Assembly (NCBI GenBank): GCA_027487675.1
Contig: JAIYDD010000042.1
Coordinates: 1-64,000, forward strand
Length of the DNA: 64,000 nucleotides
From: Acetobacteraceae bacterium
GTDB lineage: Bacteria; Pseudomonadota; Alphaproteobacteria; Acetobacterales; Acetobacteraceae
Direction: 5' to 3'
A model generated the notes under the pieces. That model was not told the origin of the DNA and searched no databases. It worked only from the letters and a program-made list of their open reading frames with translations. The position numbers and the translations under genes are program-made. Shown here piece by piece: positions 61,593 to 64,000 of the stretch. Positions within the stretch are counted from its first letter, which is position 1, and each line of letters begins with the position of its first letter.

Positions 61593-62558
61593 ATGAGCCT
61601 CAGCCGTCGATTCCTCCTCGGCGTGACGCTGCTTGCCCTGCCCGGCGCGGCGCGGGCGGCAAGCCAGACCTTCGACGCCTTCCTGGACGGCGTGCGGGCC
61701 GAAGCCCGCCGCGGCGGCGTCTCGGCCGCCACGCTCTCGCGCGCGCTGTCGGGCATCCGCCCGAACGACCGCGTGCTGGAACTCGACCGCCGCCAGCCGG
61801 AATTCACCCAGAGCTGGGCGCAGTACCGTGACGCCCGCCTGTCCCAGGGCCGCATCGATGCCGGCCGCCGCGCCTTCGCCGACAACCGCGCGACGCTGGA
61901 GGGCGTGCAGGCGCGCTTCCGCGTCCCCGCCCGCATCGTCGTCGCCATCTGGGGCATCGAGACCAATTATGGCGGCTTCACCGGCAACTTCTCCGTCATC
62001 GAAAGCCTGGCGACGCTGGCCTGGGATGGCCGCCGCAGCGCCTATTTCCGCGCCGAGCTGCTGGCCGCGCTGAAGATCCTGGATGGCGGGCATGTCGCGG
62101 CGGAACGCATGCGCGGCTCCTGGGCCGGTGCGATGGGCCACCCGCAATTCATGCCCTCCAACTTCGAGCGCCTGGCGGTGGACATGGATGGCGACGGCAG
62201 GCGGGACATCTGGGACAGCCGGGCGGATGCGCTCGGCTCCATCGCCAACTACCTCGCCCGCAGCGGCTGGCGGGAGGAGGAGCTGTGGGGCAGGGAGGTC
62301 GCGCTCCCCCCCGGCTTCAACCCCGAGGATGCACGGCGGGAGAACACCCGCCCGCTGCGCGACTGGGCGCGGATGGGCGTGCGCCGCGCCGATGGCCAGC
62401 CGCTGCCGGCGGCCGAGATCGAGGCGGCGATCCTGCTGCCGGGCGGGGCCGGCGGGCAGGCCTTCGCCGTCTATCACAACTTCAACGTGATCCGGCGCTA
62501 CAACCCGTCCAACTTCTACGCGCTGTCCGTCGGCCTGCTCTCCGATCGCGTGGCCTGA
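61593..62558 (+). CDS. mltB: Lytic murein transglycosylase B (MltB family)
   Basis: This 321-residue periplasmic enzyme cuts peptidoglycan glycan strands. A signal peptide (RRFLLGVTLLALPGAARA) is followed by the MltB catalytic domain with the active-site Glu123 in WGIETNYGGFTG, GAMGHPQFMPSNF, and NYLARSGWREEELWG. C-terminal HNFNVIRRYNPSNFYALSVGLLSD is a family signature. It overlaps rlpA by one base (TGATG), so the two are coupled. It is divergent from tRNA-Ser. Confidence 0.94.
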   Translation: MSLSRRFLLGVTLLALPGAARAASQTFDAFLDGVRAEARRGGVSAATLSRALSGIRPNDRVLELDRRQPEFTQSWAQYRDARLSQGRIDAGRRAFADNRATLEGVQARFRVPARIVVAIWGIETNYGGFTGNFSVIESLATLAWDGRRSAYFRAELLAALKILDGGHVAAERMRGSWAGAMGHPQFMPSNFERLAVDMDGDGRRDIWDSRADALGSIANYLARSGWREEELWGREVALPPGFNPEDARRENTRPLRDWARMGVRRADGQPLPAAEIEAAILLPGGAGGQAFAVYHNFNVIRRYNPSNFYALSVGLLSDRVA

Positions 62559-63475
62559 TGCGTCGCCCGCTGCTTCGCGCTGGCGCGCCCTTGGTGCTGC
62601 TCGCCCTGGTCCTCGCCGGCTGCGCGCCGCAGGCCCCCCGCCCGCAGCCGCAGCCGCGCTACCTGGTGGGCGAGCCCTACCAGATGGGCGGCAGCTGGTC
62701 CTACCCGCGGGAGGATTTCGGCCTGGTCGAGACCGGCCTCGCCGCCGTCGCGGCGGATGCCCGCGCCGGCCGCCGCACCGCCAATGGCGAGGTGCACGAC
62801 CCCGCCTGGCTGACCGCCGCGCATCGCACCCTGCAGCTTCCCGCCGTGCTGCGCGTGACCAACCTCGAGAACGGGTTGCAACTCGACGTGCGGGCGAACG
62901 ACCGCGGCCCGGCCAGCCCCGGCCGGGTGGTGGAGCTGTCGCGCCGTGCGGCGGAACTGCTCGGCATCCGCCCCGGCGGGACCGCGCAGGTGCGGATCGC
63001 GGTGGTGGCGGATGCCAGCCAGGCGCTGGCCGCCGCCCTGCCGAACCCCGAGGCCCCGCGGCTGGCGGTGGCGACCGCTCCGGTGGGCGCGATCGGGCGG
63101 GAAGATTTGGCACCGCCACCCGGCGCCGTGCAGGCCGCCCGCGTGCGTGAAGCCCGCGCCCTGCCGCGCCCGCCGGGCGGGGCCTCCGACGGCGCCGCGA
63201 TCCCCGTGCAGGTGCCAGACCGCTTGCCCGAGCAGGTGACGCGCGGCTGGGCGCAGCCCGGTCGGCTCTTCGTCGAGACCGCCACCTTCTCCCGCCGCGA
63301 CATGGCGGAGCGGCAAGCGGCGCGCATCGGCGCCCGGGTGGAGGCGATCGGCCCGCGGGCGCGCCAGAGCTTCCGGGTGCGGATCGGGCCGCTGAATACT
63401 GTCGCGGAGGCCGACCGGGCGCTTGAGAACACCCGCCGCGCCGGCGTATCCGACGCCAGGATCATCGTGGACTGA
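62558..63475 (+). CDS. rlpA: RlpA-like septal-ring lytic transglycosylase with SPOR domain
   Basis: This 305-residue lipoprotein (lipobox LVLAGC) has a double-psi beta-barrel domain: ANGEVHDPAWLTAAHRTLQL, VTNLENGLQLDVRANDRGP with the catalytic Asp in NDRGP, and VELSRRAAELLGI. A low-complexity linker leads to a C-terminal SPOR domain (~235-305; FVETATFSRRDMAERQAARI, FRVRIGPLNTVAEADRAL). RlpA cleaves denuded glycan strands at the division site. The mltB-rlpA-dacA order is common in alphaproteobacteria. Confidence 0.93.
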   Translation: MRRPLLRAGAPLVLLALVLAGCAPQAPRPQPQPRYLVGEPYQMGGSWSYPREDFGLVETGLAAVAADARAGRRTANGEVHDPAWLTAAHRTLQLPAVLRVTNLENGLQLDVRANDRGPASPGRVVELSRRAAELLGIRPGGTAQVRIAVVADASQALAAALPNPEAPRLAVATAPVGAIGREDLAPPPGAVQAARVREARALPRPPGGASDGAAIPVQVPDRLPEQVTRGWAQPGRLFVETATFSRRDMAERQAARIGARVEAIGPRARQSFRVRIGPLNTVAEADRALENTRRAGVSDARIIVD

Positions 63476-63547
63476 CCGCGAGTCGGCGGCGTCGCGCCGC
63501 TTGCCGCGGATCGGGGGGCGGCCGCGCGGGCGCCCGGGGGGGGCAGC

Positions 63548-64000
63548 ATGCGCCGTCGTGACATCATGGGGGCCGCGGCCGGCATCGCGGGTGGGCTGCA
63601 CGCCCTGCCCGCAGCCGCGCAGCAGCGCCCGGCCCAGCCGCCGGCGCGCCCCGCCCAGCCGCGCACCCCGCCGCCGCCGCCCTCCATCCCCGCCAATTCC
63701 CCGCTCGGCCCGGTGGATACCCAGGCGCGCCAGGCGATCATGATCGACTTCGAGACCGGCGCCGTGCTGCTGGAGAAGGCGCAGGACGAGCGGATGCCGC
63801 CTTCGTCCATGTCGAAGCTGATGACGATGTATGTCGTCTTCGACCTGCTGAAGGCGGGCCGCCTGCGCCTCGACCAGACAATGCCGGTCAGCGAGCGCGC
63901 CTGGCGCATGGGCGGGTCCAAGATGTTCGTCCAGGTCGGCGCCCAGGTCAGCGTCGAGAACCTGGCGCGCGGCGTGATCGTGCAGTCGGGCAACGACGCC
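63548..64000 (+). CDS. dacA: D-alanyl-D-alanine carboxypeptidase (penicillin-binding protein), N-terminal part
   Basis: The first 151 codons of a DacA/PBP5-type DD-carboxypeptidase are present; the rest lies past the window end. A signal peptide (MGAAAGIAGGLHALPAAAQ) and a Pro-rich linker are followed by the serine beta-lactamase fold. The catalytic SxxK is at residues 87-90 (PSSMSKLMT) and the SxN motif is in IVQSGNDA. It trims the terminal D-Ala of peptidoglycan stem peptides. It lies 72 nt after rlpA and probably in the same operon. Confidence 0.93.
   Translation, partial: MRRRDIMGAAAGIAGGLHALPAAAQQRPAQPPARPAQPRTPPPPPSIPANSPLGPVDTQARQAIMIDFETGAVLLEKAQDERMPPSSMSKLMTMYVVFDLLKAGRLRLDQTMPVSERAWRMGGSKMFVQVGAQVSVENLARGVIVQSGNDA

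Overview
The window is very GC-rich chromosomal DNA (roughly 70% G+C) from an alphaproteobacterium. The nifR3(dusB)-ntrB-ntrC-ntrY-ntrX block followed by hfq-hflX, the fused ispDF gene, the recG/sdhE/mfd group and a Bug-type (TctC) solute receptor together suggest Rhodospirillales, most likely a Roseomonas-like member of the Acetobacteraceae. The family-level placement is inference. Most of the window is ordinary chromosome, with short accessory stretches.

Layout. 1-9.2 kb: the end of an IS630-type transposase runs into the 3' end of an mltF-like lytic transglycosylase. It is followed by a BFD-type ferredoxin, a DUF1232 membrane protein, a Bug receptor, radC, a degenerate polysaccharide deacetylase, a Sel1-repeat/pseudo-trypsin protein, a block of consecutive hairpins, and an SbmA/YddA-type ABC exporter. 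9.6-10.5 kb: tRNA-Pro(UGG), an NDUFS4-like complex I accessory subunit, and tRNA-Arg(UCU). 10.6-22.2 kb (minus strand): a two-partner secretion operon (TpsB transporter, 2.2-kaa TpsA exoprotein) ending in a CHAT-protease lipoprotein. 22.4-30 kb: OmpA-family protein, a repeat-rich leader, a 1-Cys peroxiredoxin-cysK-serine acetyltransferase operon, a crotonase, a lipoprotein gene broken by an in-frame stop, and a thiolase.

29.9-30.3 kb holds the most interesting signal: two tandem copies of a ~90-nt intergenic RNA unit. Each has a full-consensus sigma-54 promoter (TGGCACG-N4-TTGCT), a 5' hairpin, an identical 35-nt core with a pyrimidine-rich CUUCCUC stretch, and a strong intrinsic terminator. 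They lie 2.5 kb upstream of ntrBC/ntrYX (31.8-39.4 kb), whose NtrC has the GAFTGA sigma-54 contact motif while NtrX does not. hfq is at 44.1 kb. A nitrogen-responsive sRNA pair is the natural hypothesis.

39-55 kb is mostly housekeeping: AraC regulator, metallo-beta-lactamase-fold hydrolase, methyltransferase, D-amino-acid aminotransferase-HAD phosphatase, hfq-hflX-inositol monophosphatase-greB, a Uma2 nuclease, pirin, recG, sdhE and mfd. 55-57.4 kb encodes an internally duplicated RTX protein without a visible secretion system. 57.7-59.1 kb carries a DsbA-family protein, a globin and a small membrane protein. 59.1-61.4 kb is a decayed phage or integrative element next to the 3' end of tRNA-Ser(UGA): truncated integrase, MarR-type regulator, small ORF, and a frameshifted fragment resembling a T7-like RNA polymerase N-terminus. 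The window ends with the cell-wall group mltB-rlpA-dacA, the last gene being cut by the window edge.
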